A stretch of DNA of 64,000 nt from Streptomyces sp. A2-16 (GTDB taxonomy: Bacteria; Actinomycetota; Actinomycetes; Streptomycetales; Streptomycetaceae): the NCBI RefSeq assembly GCF_018128905.1, contig NZ_CP063808.1, positions 7,130,001-7,194,000 of the forward strand, read 5' to 3'. Position numbers and translations under genes: made by a program. Below the pieces are notes generated by a model. That model was not told the DNA's origin, did no database searches, and worked only from the letters and a program-made list of their open reading frames with translations. Shown piece by piece: positions 1 through 8,315 of this stretch. The first letter of the stretch is position 1. Each line of letters begins with the position of its first letter.

Positions 1-697
1 TGTTGTCGGCGGCGGAGCCCAGCAGGTCGGAGACGTTGAAGTCGAACTTCAGCAGCACCAGGAAGGTCAGCAGCAGGGCGCCCGCGATCAGCAGGACGGC
101 CTTGACCATCTGGACCCAGGTGGTGCCCTTCATGCCGCCGATGGTGACGTACACGATCATCAGGACGCCGACCAGGGCGACGATGCCGATCTTGCCGCCG
201 TCGCTGGTGATGCCGAGCAGCAGGGAGACCAGGACGCCCGCGCCCGCCATCTGGGCCAGCAGGTAGAAGATCGAGACCACGATGGTGGAGGTGCCGGCCG
301 CGGTGCGGACGGGTCGCTGACGCATCCGGTACGCCAGCACGTCACCCATCGTGTAGCGGCCGGAGTTGCGCAGCGGTTCGGCGACCAGGAGCAGGGCGAC
401 GAGCCAGGCGACCAGGAAGCCGATGGAGTACAGGAAGCCGTCGTAGCCGAAGAGGGCGATGGCGCCCGCGATGCCGAGGAAGGACGCGGCCGACATGTAG
501 TCGCCGGAGACGGCGAGTCCGTTCTGGAAACCGGTGAACTGGCGGCCGCCCGCGTAGAAGTCGGAGGCGTCCTTGGTCTGGCGTCCGGCCCAGACCGTGA
601 TGACGAGGGTCGCGACGACGAAGACCGCGAACAGGCTGATGATCAGCGGCCGGTGCTCGCTGGCCTCGCCTGCGGCAAGGGTGATCGCGGGACTCAT
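1..697 (-). CDS. Sodium:solute (SSS) symporter, cation/acetate ActP-like, N-terminal part
   Basis: About 232 codons of the N-terminal part of a multi-membrane symporter; the gene runs off the left edge. The start ATG at 697 overlaps the TGA of the DUF485 gene as ATGA. Residues include the SSS signatures DFYAGGRQFTGFQNGLAVSGDYMSA-like segment (about 45-70), RNSGRYTMGDVLAYRMR and GGMKGTTWVQMVKA. These match actinobacterial cation/acetate or monocarboxylate (MctC/ActP) transporters, which take up short carboxylates with Na+ or H+. Pairing with a DUF485 protein directly upstream is the classical arrangement for ActP. The exact substrate is inferred. Confidence 0.88.
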   Translation of the reverse strand, partial: MSPAITLAAGEASEHRPLIISLFAVFVVATLVITVWAGRQTKDASDFYAGGRQFTGFQNGLAVSGDYMSAASFLGIAGAIALFGYDGFLYSIGFLVAWLVALLLVAEPLRNSGRYTMGDVLAYRMRQRPVRTAAGTSTIVVSIFYLLAQMAGAGVLVSLLLGITSDGGKIGIVALVGVLMIVYVTIGGMKGTTWVQMVKAVLLIAGALLLTFLVLLKFDFNVSDLLGSAADN

Positions 698-1050
698 TCT
701 CCGCCCTCCATCCGGGACTTGATGGCCTCGGCCTTGGGGTCGAACTTGGCGGCGGCGACGCGCGAGTACCACCAGGCGATGAGGAACGTGGTCAGGAACT
801 GGGCGAGACCGAGGACCAGGGCGACGTTGATGTTGCCGAAGAGCTTGGTGCCCATGAAGTCGCCCGCGTAGTTGGACAGCAGGACGTACAGCAGGTACCA
901 GGCGATGAAACCGACGGTGAGCGGAAAGGCGAAGGAGCGGTAGGAGCGGCGCAGTTCACCGAACTCCGCGCTCTCCTGAACCTCGGTGAACTCCGCCGCG
1001 GTGGGGAGCTTATGGGTCTCTTTCGAGGGTGGCGGTGCGTCGGTGGCCAC
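694..1050 (-). CDS. DUF485 membrane protein, partner of the symporter
   Basis: 118 aa, GTG start at 1050 with AGGAGA just upstream. A hydrophilic N-terminus (about 40 residues) is followed by two transmembrane segments (about 42-62 and 78-97) and a basic tail. The LRRSYRSFAFPLTV motif and this layout are typical of the DUF485/YjcH family, which accompanies acetate symporters. Its stop overlaps the symporter start by 4 bp, so the two are translationally coupled. Molecular role unknown; an accessory to the transporter is the usual inference. Confidence 0.85.
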   Translation of the reverse strand: MATDAPPPSKETHKLPTAAEFTEVQESAEFGELRRSYRSFAFPLTVGFIAWYLLYVLLSNYAGDFMGTKLFGNINVALVLGLAQFLTTFLIAWWYSRVAAAKFDPKAEAIKSRMEGGE

Positions 1051-1303
1051 GGAGTCTCCTCGCGTTGCGGGTGCGGTTGTGACGGGGATCGGGGGCGAGT
1101 GTCCTCGCGTTCCCTGTTCAAGGTCACGGCGCCGCGCTGGGCCCGGTTCAACTCGCTTTGCTTCTTTCCGAACTCACCTTGGGGAAGTCATTGCTGGCCA
1201 GCGACTTCGGGAGATAGCTTCGGCCTGCACCACCCGTCATGTACCTGCCCGAGCGACACCTGCGTCTCGGGCCGGTTTCGTTTCCGGATGATGTGGAGAC
1301 CCC
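1051..1303. promoter_or_regulatory. Divergent intergenic region, symporter operon / subtilase
   Basis: 253 bp between divergent genes. It must hold promoters for both directions, but I see no convincing -35/-10 pair or long palindrome. GGAG-type ribosome binding sites flank both starts (AGGAGA for the DUF485 gene, GTGGAG for the protease). Confidence 0.4.
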
Positions 1304-2842
1304 ATGTCCCAGCCGCGTTCCAGACGTTCGCGACGCAGCCTCGCGCTGGCCGTGCCCGTCGTGCTGTCCCTCACGGCCTCGCTCGGCCTCCTGCCCTCGG
1401 TGGCCTCGGCCGCTCCGGCGGGAGAGACCGCGGCACAGGCCGCGGACGCGACGAATCTGTCGTACGTCGTCAACACCAAGGTGGACCACCGCACGATCGC
1501 GTCGGTGAAGAAGGCGATACCGGCGGCCGGCGGCACCGTCGTGATCGCGTACGAGAAGATCGGTGTGATCGTCGTCCACTCCTCCGCGCCGGACTTCGCG
1601 CAGAAGATCCGCAAGGTGCGCGGGGTGCAGTCGGCCGGTGCGACCCGCACCTCGGCGCTGACCCCGGCGGGCACGACGGACGAGGGCGCTGTCCAGGTCC
1701 TGTCGGCCGCACAGGCCGCGAAGGTCGCCAAGGCCTCGGCCGCGACGCCGGACGCCGAGCCCCTCGAGGCCGACCAGTGGGATCTGCGCGCGATAGGCGC
1801 CGACAAGGCGGCCAGGATCAACCCGGGCAGCCGCAAGGTGACCGTCGCCGTGATCGACACCGGCGTCGACGACACCCACCCCGACATCGCGCCCAACTTC
1901 TCCGCCTCCCAGTCGGCCAACTGCGACGGCGGTGTCCCGAACACCAGCGAGGGCGCCTGGCGGCCGTACACCGCCGACGACTACCACGGCACCCACGTGG
2001 CCGGTGAGATCGCCGCGGCCCGCAACGGCATCGGTGTGGCGGGGGTCGCCCCCGGCGTGAAGGTCTCGGCCATCAACGTGACCGACCGGAGCAACGGCCT
2101 CTTCTACCCGGAGAGCGTCGTGTGCGCGTTCGTGTTCGCCGCGGACCACGGCGTCGAGATCACGAACAACAGCTACTACGTTGATCCATGGCTGTACAAC
2201 TGCATGGACGACCCCGATCAGCGGGCCATTGTTGATTCGGTCAACAGGGCGCAGCGGTACGCGCAGAAGAAGGGCACGCTCAGCCTGGCGTCGGCAGGCA
2301 ACTCCAACGACGACCTGGACTCCGACGCGCTCGTCGACGACTCCAGCCCCGACGACTCCACTCCGGTGGAGCGCACCGTCGACCCGCACGAGTGCTTCGA
2401 CGTACCGACGCAGCTGCCCGGTGTCGTCACGGTCAGCGCGACGGGCGTCAAGAACCTCAAGTCGTACTACTCCTCGTACGGCAAGGGCGTCATCGACGTC
2501 GCCGCGCCCGGTGGCGACCGGCTCTACCAGATCCCGGACACGCCGTCGCAGAACGGCCGCATCCTGTCCACCATGCCGAACGGCGCGTACGGCTTCCTGC
2601 AGGGCACCTCGATGGCCTCGCCGCACGCCGCGGGCGTCGCAGCGCTCCTGAAGTCGACGCACCCCAAGGCGAGCCCGGCCCAGCTGCAGGCGCTCCTCAA
2701 GGCGCAGGCGAACGCCACGAGCTGCCCCGCCTCGTACGACCAGGACGGCGACGGCACACAGGACGCGGTGTGCGTGGGCGGCACCCGGGTCAACGGGTTC
2801 TACGGCTTCGGCATCGTCAACGCGCTGCGCGCGGTCAAGTGA
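1304..2842 (+). CDS. Secreted subtilisin-like serine protease (S8 family), copy 1
   Basis: 512 aa preproprotease. Residues 1-37 form a signal peptide (basic RSRRSRR, hydrophobic core, ASA-type site). Residues about 52-120 resemble an I9-type inhibitory prodomain. The catalytic triad is visible: D185 in VIDTGVDDTHPD, H228 in HGTHVAGE, S436 in GTSMASPHAAG. Near the C-terminus a DQDGDGTQDAVC loop (from residue 479) looks like a calcium-binding EF-hand/dockerin-type loop. Expected to be exported and self-processed outside the cell. It is followed 82 bp later by a close paralogue, so the pair arose by tandem duplication. Confidence 0.95.
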   Translation: MSQPRSRRSRRSLALAVPVVLSLTASLGLLPSVASAAPAGETAAQAADATNLSYVVNTKVDHRTIASVKKAIPAAGGTVVIAYEKIGVIVVHSSAPDFAQKIRKVRGVQSAGATRTSALTPAGTTDEGAVQVLSAAQAAKVAKASAATPDAEPLEADQWDLRAIGADKAARINPGSRKVTVAVIDTGVDDTHPDIAPNFSASQSANCDGGVPNTSEGAWRPYTADDYHGTHVAGEIAAARNGIGVAGVAPGVKVSAINVTDRSNGLFYPESVVCAFVFAADHGVEITNNSYYVDPWLYNCMDDPDQRAIVDSVNRAQRYAQKKGTLSLASAGNSNDDLDSDALVDDSSPDDSTPVERTVDPHECFDVPTQLPGVVTVSATGVKNLKSYYSSYGKGVIDVAAPGGDRLYQIPDTPSQNGRILSTMPNGAYGFLQGTSMASPHAAGVAALLKSTHPKASPAQLQALLKAQANATSCPASYDQDGDGTQDAVCVGGTRVNGFYGFGIVNALRAVK

Positions 2843-2924
2843 CGTGCCCGTCCCGCCACTTCGTCCGACCCGCACCACCCGCACGGACCGCTTGTACCGA
2901 GAACGAACTGGAGAGACTCTCATC

Positions 2925-4490
2925 ATGACAGGGCCCCACGCGCGCTACCGGCGCACGCTCGCGATCCCGCTCGGTATGGCCATCGCGACGGCCATGGCGT
3001 TCCTGCCGGGCGCCACGGCGTCCGCGGCCGGGCACCCGGCCACCGCGGCCGGTGCCACCGGTGCCGTCAGCGACGTGCTAGCCTCCGCCGCGGCGGACGG
3101 CACGGCGCTCAGCTACGTCGTCAACGTCCGCCCCGGACACGGTCCCTCTGCGAAGGTGAAGAAGGCCATCGCCGCGGCCGGCGGCACGATCGTGACGTCG
3201 TACGACCAGATCGGCGTGATCGTCGTCCACTCGTCGAACCCCGACTTCGCCAAGACGATCCGCAAGGTCCGCGGGGTCGAGTCGGCGGGCAACACGCGCA
3301 ACGCGCCGCTGCCCGCGCAGTCGACGACCGACGAGGGGACGCCGAAGGCGCTCAGTTCGGCGCAGATGGCCGCGGCGCAGGCCGCCGCCGACGCCGGCCA
3401 GGACCCGCTGGAGTCGTTGCAGTGGGACCTGCCCGCCATCAAGGCGGACAAGGCGCACGAGAAGTCGCTCGGCAGCAAGAAGGTGACCGTCGCCGTGATC
3501 GACACCGGCGTGGACGACACCCACCCGGACCTCGCGCCGAACTTCGACCGGGCCGCGTCCGTCAACTGTGTGACGGGCAAGCCGGACACCACCGACGGGG
3601 CCTGGCGGCCGAGCGCCGCGGAGAGCCCGCACGGCACGCACGTGGCCGGTGAGATCGCGGCCGCCAAGAACGGCGTCGGCATGACCGGTGTCGCGCCCGG
3701 TGTGAAGGTGGCGGGCATCAAGGTGTCGACCACCGCCGGCTACTTCTACACGGAGGCCGTGGTCTGCGGCTTCATGTGGGCGGCCACGCACGGCGTCGAC
3801 GTCACCAACAACAGCTATTACACGGACCCGTGGTACTTCAACTGCACCGACGACCCGGACCAGAAGGCCCTTGTGGACGCGATCACCCGGGCCTCGCGGT
3901 ACGCGGAGAAGCGGGGTGTGGTCAACGTCGCCGCGGCCGGCAACGAGAACTACGACCTGGCGGCCGACGAGATCACCGACCCGGTCTCGCCGAACGACGG
4001 CACGCCCTCGGACCGGGTGATCGACCCGTCCGAGTGCTTCGACATACCGACGCAGCTGCCGGGCGTCGTGACGGTCGCCGCGACCGGGGCGAAGGGCATC
4101 AAGTCGTCCTTCTCCAACTACGGTCTGGGCACCATCGACGTGGCCGCGCCCGGCGGCGACTCGACGGCCTACCAGACGCCCGCGCCGCCCGCGACCAGCG
4201 GTCTGATCCTGGGCACGCTGCCCGGCGGCAAGTGGGGGTACATGGCGGGTACGTCGATGGCCTCGCCGCACGCCGCGGCCGTGGCCGCCCTGATCAAGTC
4301 GACGCACCCGTACGCCCCGCCGGCCCTGGTGAAGGCGCTGCTGTACGCCGAGGCCGACGCCACGCCGTGCACGGACCCGTACGACATCAACGGCGACGGC
4401 AAGGTCGACGCGGTGTGCGAGGGATCCAAGAACCGCAACGGCTTCTACGGCTGGGGCACGGTGGACGCGCTGGACGCCGTGACGAAGTAG
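2925..4490 (+). CDS. Secreted subtilisin-like serine protease (S8 family), copy 2
   Basis: 521 aa from the ATG at 2925, chosen because GGAGAG lies about 9 bp upstream and the product then begins with a signal peptide (TGPHARYRRTLAIPLG...). Same architecture as its upstream neighbour: propeptide about residues 60-125, catalytic D193 (VIDTGVDDTHPDL), H236 (HGTHVAGE), S444 (GTSMASPHAAA), and a DINGDGKVDAVC calcium-type loop from residue 487. The linker between prodomain and protease domain and the region before the catalytic Ser differ most between the copies. An extracellular endopeptidase is the safe call; substrate unknown. Confidence 0.95.
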   Translation: MTGPHARYRRTLAIPLGMAIATAMAFLPGATASAAGHPATAAGATGAVSDVLASAAADGTALSYVVNVRPGHGPSAKVKKAIAAAGGTIVTSYDQIGVIVVHSSNPDFAKTIRKVRGVESAGNTRNAPLPAQSTTDEGTPKALSSAQMAAAQAAADAGQDPLESLQWDLPAIKADKAHEKSLGSKKVTVAVIDTGVDDTHPDLAPNFDRAASVNCVTGKPDTTDGAWRPSAAESPHGTHVAGEIAAAKNGVGMTGVAPGVKVAGIKVSTTAGYFYTEAVVCGFMWAATHGVDVTNNSYYTDPWYFNCTDDPDQKALVDAITRASRYAEKRGVVNVAAAGNENYDLAADEITDPVSPNDGTPSDRVIDPSECFDIPTQLPGVVTVAATGAKGIKSSFSNYGLGTIDVAAPGGDSTAYQTPAPPATSGLILGTLPGGKWGYMAGTSMASPHAAAVAALIKSTHPYAPPALVKALLYAEADATPCTDPYDINGDGKVDAVCEGSKNRNGFYGWGTVDALDAVTK

Positions 4491-4522
4491 CGGCAAGGGT
4501 CGATCAAGGTCGATCTGTATAT

Positions 4523-4566
4523 TGATTGAGTCAATACTGCATAGTGCAGTCATGACTGCAATCAAG
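4523..4566. promoter_or_regulatory. Nested palindromes around the CoA-transferase start (candidate operator)
   Basis: An unusually AT-rich patch holds three dyads: TTGATTG (from about 4523) matched by CAATCAA (4560-4566); ACTGCA-TAG-TGCAGT at 4536-4550; and the perfect 16-bp palindrome TGCAGTCATGACTGCA at 4545-4560, which contains the proposed ATG. This is what a dimeric repressor site looks like. No regulator gene is adjacent. Binding is inferred only from symmetry. Confidence 0.5.
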
Positions 4567-5892
4567 TTCGTGGTGAGGGAAGGCGCCCTTCAGGGGCGCC
4601 TTCCCGTGCAGGAGCTGGCGCGGACCTGTGTGGGCGAGTGCGCCCTGGCCGCCGCCGAACTGGGCGCACGGCGAGCGGGGCTCGCCCGGGTGCCGGCGGT
4701 ACAGGTGGACGACGGGGCGGTCGCCACCGCGTTCCTGAGCGAGCGTCATCTGTTGATCGGCGGTCGCGCGCCGGTCACCTTCGCACCGCTGTCCCGGTTC
4801 TGGCGGACGGCGGACGGATGGGTGCGGACGCACGCGAACTACCCGCACCACCGGGCACGGCTGCTCGACGCCCTGGGGGTGCCGGAGGACCCGGCAGCCG
4901 TGGAAGCGGCGCTCGCCGAGCGGTCCGCCCTGGACGTCGAGGAAGCCGTGCACGCGGCCGGGGGTCTCGCCGTGGCCCTGCGCTCTCCCGAGGAGTGGGC
5001 CGCGCACCCGCAGGCGGCCGAGGTGGCGAAACGGCCCCTGGTCGAACGGGAGCGGCCGGACACGGCACCCGCGCGCACCTTCGCCCCGGTCGGCGCCTCT
5101 CCCCTGCTGCCGGCCGCCGGCCTGCGCGTGCTGGACCTGACACGGGTCCTCGCGGGCCCGGTCGCCACCCGGACGCTCGCCCTGCTCGGCGCGGACGTCC
5201 TGCGCCTGGACGCGCCCCGGCTGCCCGAACTGCCGGACCAGCACGCCGACACCGGCTTCGGGAAGCGGTCGGCGACGCTCGACCTGGCCGTCGACCGGCA
5301 GCACTTCGAGGAGTTGCTCGCGGCGGCGGACGTGGTCGTCACCGGGTACCGGCCCGGCGCGCTCGACCGGTTCGGGCTGTCTCCCGAGGCGCTGGCCGAG
5401 CGGCGGCCGGGCCTGGTCGTCGCGCAGTTGTCGGCGTGGGGTGCGTACGGCCCGTGGCGGGAACGGCGGGGCTTCGACAGCCTCGTGCAGGCGGCCACCG
5501 GGATCGCGGTGCTGGAGGGTTCGGCGGCGCGGCCGGGCGCGCTGCCCGCGCAGGCCCTCGACCACGGCACGGGCTATCTGCTGGCGGCGGCCGTACTGCG
5601 GGCGTTGAGGGAGCAGTCGTACGAGGGCGGGAGCCGGTTCGTCAGGTTGGCACTCGCACGGACGGCCCTGTGGCTGACGGACGGCCTCGACGGCCCGGAC
5701 GGCATGGCCGCGGCGGATGGGCGGAGAGGCTCGTACGACGGTCCCGGGCCCTGGTTGTCGCAGACGGACAGCGCGCTCGGGCGGCTGCGGTACGCGCTGT
5801 CGCCGGTCTCGTTCGAGGGCGGCCCCGCGGACTGGGGCCGACCACCGGTGCCGTGGGGCACGGATGCGGCACGCTGGGCCCAGCAGTTCTGA
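4552..5892 (+). CDS. CaiB/BaiF family (family III) CoA-transferase
   Basis: 446 aa from ATG 4552. Family III CoA-transferase signatures: LRVLDLTRVLAGPVATRTLA near residue 192, GFGKRSATLDLA, then VVTGYRPGALDRFG, QLSAWG and RRGFDSLVQAATGIAVLEG. An additional N-terminal half (FAPLSRFWRTADGWVRTHANYPHH) is shared with long actinobacterial members. These enzymes move CoA between carboxylic acids; the substrate cannot be told. The start is uncertain: the first codons coincide with the palindromes and then with a perfect hairpin (4577-4605), and the N-terminus looks slightly short for the family. Confidence 0.82.
   Translation: MTAIKFVVREGALQGRLPVQELARTCVGECALAAAELGARRAGLARVPAVQVDDGAVATAFLSERHLLIGGRAPVTFAPLSRFWRTADGWVRTHANYPHHRARLLDALGVPEDPAAVEAALAERSALDVEEAVHAAGGLAVALRSPEEWAAHPQAAEVAKRPLVERERPDTAPARTFAPVGASPLLPAAGLRVLDLTRVLAGPVATRTLALLGADVLRLDAPRLPELPDQHADTGFGKRSATLDLAVDRQHFEELLAAADVVVTGYRPGALDRFGLSPEALAERRPGLVVAQLSAWGAYGPWRERRGFDSLVQAATGIAVLEGSAARPGALPAQALDHGTGYLLAAAVLRALREQSYEGGSRFVRLALARTALWLTDGLDGPDGMAAADGRRGSYDGPGPWLSQTDSALGRLRYALSPVSFEGGPADWGRPPVPWGTDAARWAQQF
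4577..4605. terminator. Perfect 12-bp hairpin after the subtilase pair
   Basis: GGGAAGGCGCCC (4577-4588) pairs perfectly with GGGCGCCTTCCC (4594-4605) around a 5-nt loop. It lies 87 bp after the second protease stop and could terminate that transcript. The proposed CoA-transferase reading frame runs through it (EGALQGRLP), so it is either a terminator inside the 5' coding region or evidence that the true start is further downstream. Confidence 0.5.
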
Positions 5893-5994
5893 ACCGGCAG
5901 GGGCACGGGAGACGTATCCATGGGTGGAATGCCCTACCACCACTTGTTTCCCTGCAGTTGCCCGGTTCTGTCCGTTGTGGTCAAGATCGGGGGG

Positions 5995-6999
5995 GTGACC
6001 TTGACAAGACCCTCCGAGGTGGCCGACGCGAGCCTTCCCTCGCGGCGTCCCGGCACCGGGCGGGCGGTCGCCGTCCTCGCCCTGGTGACCCTGGGCGCGG
6101 CGATACCCCTGTTCGGTCCGTCCGCGGCGCTGCGCGGCACCGGGGAGGCCGCCGCGCCCGGGGCCGGGGCGGTGGCCCTGCTGCGGACCGTGCTGTTCGC
6201 GGCGCTGTGCGTGCCGCTGGGAGAGCTGTTCGTGGGCCGGCTGGCCCGCGCGGTGCCCGGTGCTCCGCCGGACGTCGCGCGCTCCTGGGCCCCCTGGGCG
6301 GCCACCGCCGGTTTCGTCGCCGCGCTGGGCCTGGCGTCGGTCGTGGCGACCGGCAATCTGGTGCCGCACAGCCTCTCCGAGATCGATGTCGGCGGCCTGT
6401 ACGCCTCGCGGGACGGCAAGTTGGCCCTGCTGGAGGCCAACGCGTTCCTGGTGGCCGGGCTGTGCGCCCGTTCCGGCCGCCCAGCCCTCCAGGTGTGGCC
6501 CCTGGCCGCCGTGGTGGTGGCGGAAGCCCTGCGCGCGCACCCCTCGACCGAGCACACCCCACTGGTCGGCTCCGGGCTGACGCTGGTTCACCTCACGTGC
6601 GCGGCACTGTGGGCGGGCGGGCTGCTCCTCGTACTGCGGACGCTGCGCCGCTGGGGCCCCGGAGAGCCGGGCACGGCGCTGCTCGGGCTCTACGCGCGCG
6701 TGGCGGCCGTCCTGCTCGCCGCCATCACCGCGACCGGTGTGTGGAGTTCGCTGCGGCGGATGCCGGCCGGCACGGTCCTGGAGCAACTGACGGACACGGC
6801 CTACGGGCGCACTCTGCTCGCCAAGCTGCTGCTCGTGGCGGTCGTCGCCGCGCTCGCCCTGTGGGCCAGGATCCGACTGCGCCGCGCCCCCGACCCGCTG
6901 GCCGCCTGCGTCCCTGCGCGCGTGGAGGTCGTCGCGCTGGGCCTGGTGGTCGCGGTGTCGGGGTTGCTGACGGCACTGCCGCTGCCGATTCGCTGGTGA
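5995..6999 (+). CDS. CopD family copper-resistance-like membrane protein
   Basis: 334 aa from GTG 5995; an in-frame ATG at 5920 would add 25 residues without a clear ribosome binding site. About eight hydrophobic segments. The C-terminal half (LTLVHLTCAALWAGGLLLVLRTL, then LARVAAVLLAAITATGVWSSLRR and GRTLLAKLLLVAVVAALALWARIRLRR) matches the CopD domain (HxxAxxxWxGG motif). CopD proteins act in copper import or handling at the membrane. No CopC is fused or adjacent here. Converges on the alcohol dehydrogenase across a repeat array. Confidence 0.8.
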   Translation: MTLTRPSEVADASLPSRRPGTGRAVAVLALVTLGAAIPLFGPSAALRGTGEAAAPGAGAVALLRTVLFAALCVPLGELFVGRLARAVPGAPPDVARSWAPWAATAGFVAALGLASVVATGNLVPHSLSEIDVGGLYASRDGKLALLEANAFLVAGLCARSGRPALQVWPLAAVVVAEALRAHPSTEHTPLVGSGLTLVHLTCAALWAGGLLLVLRTLRRWGPGEPGTALLGLYARVAAVLLAAITATGVWSSLRRMPAGTVLEQLTDTAYGRTLLAKLLLVAVVAALALWARIRLRRAPDPLAACVPARVEVVALGLVVAVSGLLTALPLPIRW

Positions 7000-7035
7000 C
7001 ACCCCACCGTGCGTCGGACCGGTGAGCCGCACCAT

Positions 7036-7229
7036 GACCGACAGACCGGAGAAGCGGCACCGCGACCGGCAGACCGGTGAAGCCGCACCGCGACCGGCAG
7101 ACCGGTGAAGCCGCACCGCGACCGTCAGGCCCGTGAGGCCTGCGCGTGATCGTCAGGCCCGTGAAGCAGCACCTTGACCGTCAGCCCGTGAAGCCCCCTG
7201 TGACCGGCAGGCCCGTGAAGCGGCCCCCC
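7036..7229. repeat. 28-bp tandem repeat, seven units
   Basis: Head-to-tail units starting at 7036, 7064, 7092, 7120, 7148, 7176 (26 bp) and 7202. The core is GACCGGCAGACCGGTGAAGC. Units 2 and 3 are identical; outer units diverge (GTCAGGCCCGTGAAGC form). The array fills nearly all of the gap between the 3' ends of two convergent genes. Confidence 0.9.
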
Positions 7230-7236
7230 ATGCCCG

Positions 7237-8280
7237 TCAGTTGGTGACGAGGACCTTGAGCGCGGTGCGCTCGTCCATCGCCTTGTAGCCGTCGGGGACG
7301 CCCTCGAGGCCGACGGTCATGTCGAAGACGGGTGAGGCGTCGACGGTGCCGTCCAGGACGTCGGGAAGCAGTTCGGGGATGTAGGCGCGGACCGGTGCGA
7401 CGCCGCCGCGCAGGGCGATGTTCCGGTCGAACAGGACGCCGAGGTCGACGCCGGTGCCGCTGCCGTGCGGCACGCCGACGAAGCCGATGGCGCCGCCGTC
7501 ACGGGCGATGCCGACGGCGGTACGCATGGACTGTTCGGTGCCGACGGCCTCGACGACGGCGTGCGCGCCCTGGCCGCGGGTGAGTTCACGGACGGCCTCG
7601 ACGGCCGCGTCCCCGCGCTCGGCGACGACGTCGGTGGCACCGAAGCGGCGCGCGATGTCGGTGCGGACCTGGTGCCGGCCCAGGGCGATGATCCTTTCGG
7701 CGCCGAGCCGCTTGGCGGCGAGCACCGCGCACAGGCCGACGGCACCGTCGCCGACGACGGCGACCGTGGCGCCCGGGCGGGCACCGGCGCCGAGGGCCGC
7801 GTGATGGCCGGTGCCCAGGACGTCGGAGAGGGTCAGCAGGGAGGACAGCAGGTGGTCGTCGGAGGCCGCCTCCTTGGGCAGTCGTACGAGGGTGCCGTCG
7901 GCGAACGGGACGCGGACGGCCTCGCCCTGGCCGCCGTCGTACCCGACGGAGCCCCAGAAGCCGCCGTGCTCGCAGGAGGTGGTCAGGCCCTCGCGGCAGT
8001 AGTCGCAGACGCCGTCGGACCACATGAAGGGTGCGACGACGAGGTCGCCCCGCCTGAGGGTGGCGACCTCGGAGCCGGTCTCCTCCACGACGCCGAGGAA
8101 CTCGTGGCCGATCCGCTGCCCCGGCTGCCGGGCCGCCTCACCGCGGTAGGCCCACAGGTCGCTGCCGCAGATGCAGGCGCGCAGCACCCGGAGCACGGCG
8201 TCGGTGGGCAGTTGCACCACGGGTTCGGGCACGTCCTCCACGCGCATGTCGTAGGGGGCGTGGATGGTGGTGGCGCGCAT
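7237..8280 (-). CDS. Zinc-dependent alcohol dehydrogenase (MDR family)
   Basis: 347 aa medium-chain dehydrogenase. Catalytic zinc ligands C38 (CICGSD), H59-E60 (GHEF) are present. A structural-zinc-like segment DGVCDYCREGLTTSC follows, then a Rossmann nucleotide fold (GDGAVGLCAVLAAKRLGAE) and the VVEAVGTEQS segment. It oxidises an alcohol or reduces an aldehyde with NAD(P). Substrate unknown. It converges on the CopD gene; its stop directly abuts the repeat array. Confidence 0.92.
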   Translation of the reverse strand: MRATTIHAPYDMRVEDVPEPVVQLPTDAVLRVLRACICGSDLWAYRGEAARQPGQRIGHEFLGVVEETGSEVATLRRGDLVVAPFMWSDGVCDYCREGLTTSCEHGGFWGSVGYDGGQGEAVRVPFADGTLVRLPKEAASDDHLLSSLLTLSDVLGTGHHAALGAGARPGATVAVVGDGAVGLCAVLAAKRLGAERIIALGRHQVRTDIARRFGATDVVAERGDAAVEAVRELTRGQGAHAVVEAVGTEQSMRTAVGIARDGGAIGFVGVPHGSGTGVDLGVLFDRNIALRGGVAPVRAYIPELLPDVLDGTVDASPVFDMTVGLEGVPDGYKAMDERTALKVLVTN

Positions 8281-8315
8281 GCGAGGGTCCTTCTCGTGCG
8301 GGGTCGTGACGGCGC

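Noticed and set aside
2844..2924. Upstream extension of the second subtilase (start at 2844)
   Set aside because: No signal peptide at that N-terminus; the ATG at 2925 has a good ribosome binding site and gives a proper signal sequence.
7036..7229. CRISPR array
   Set aside because: Units are contiguous without unique spacers, and no cas genes are nearby; it is a plain tandem repeat.
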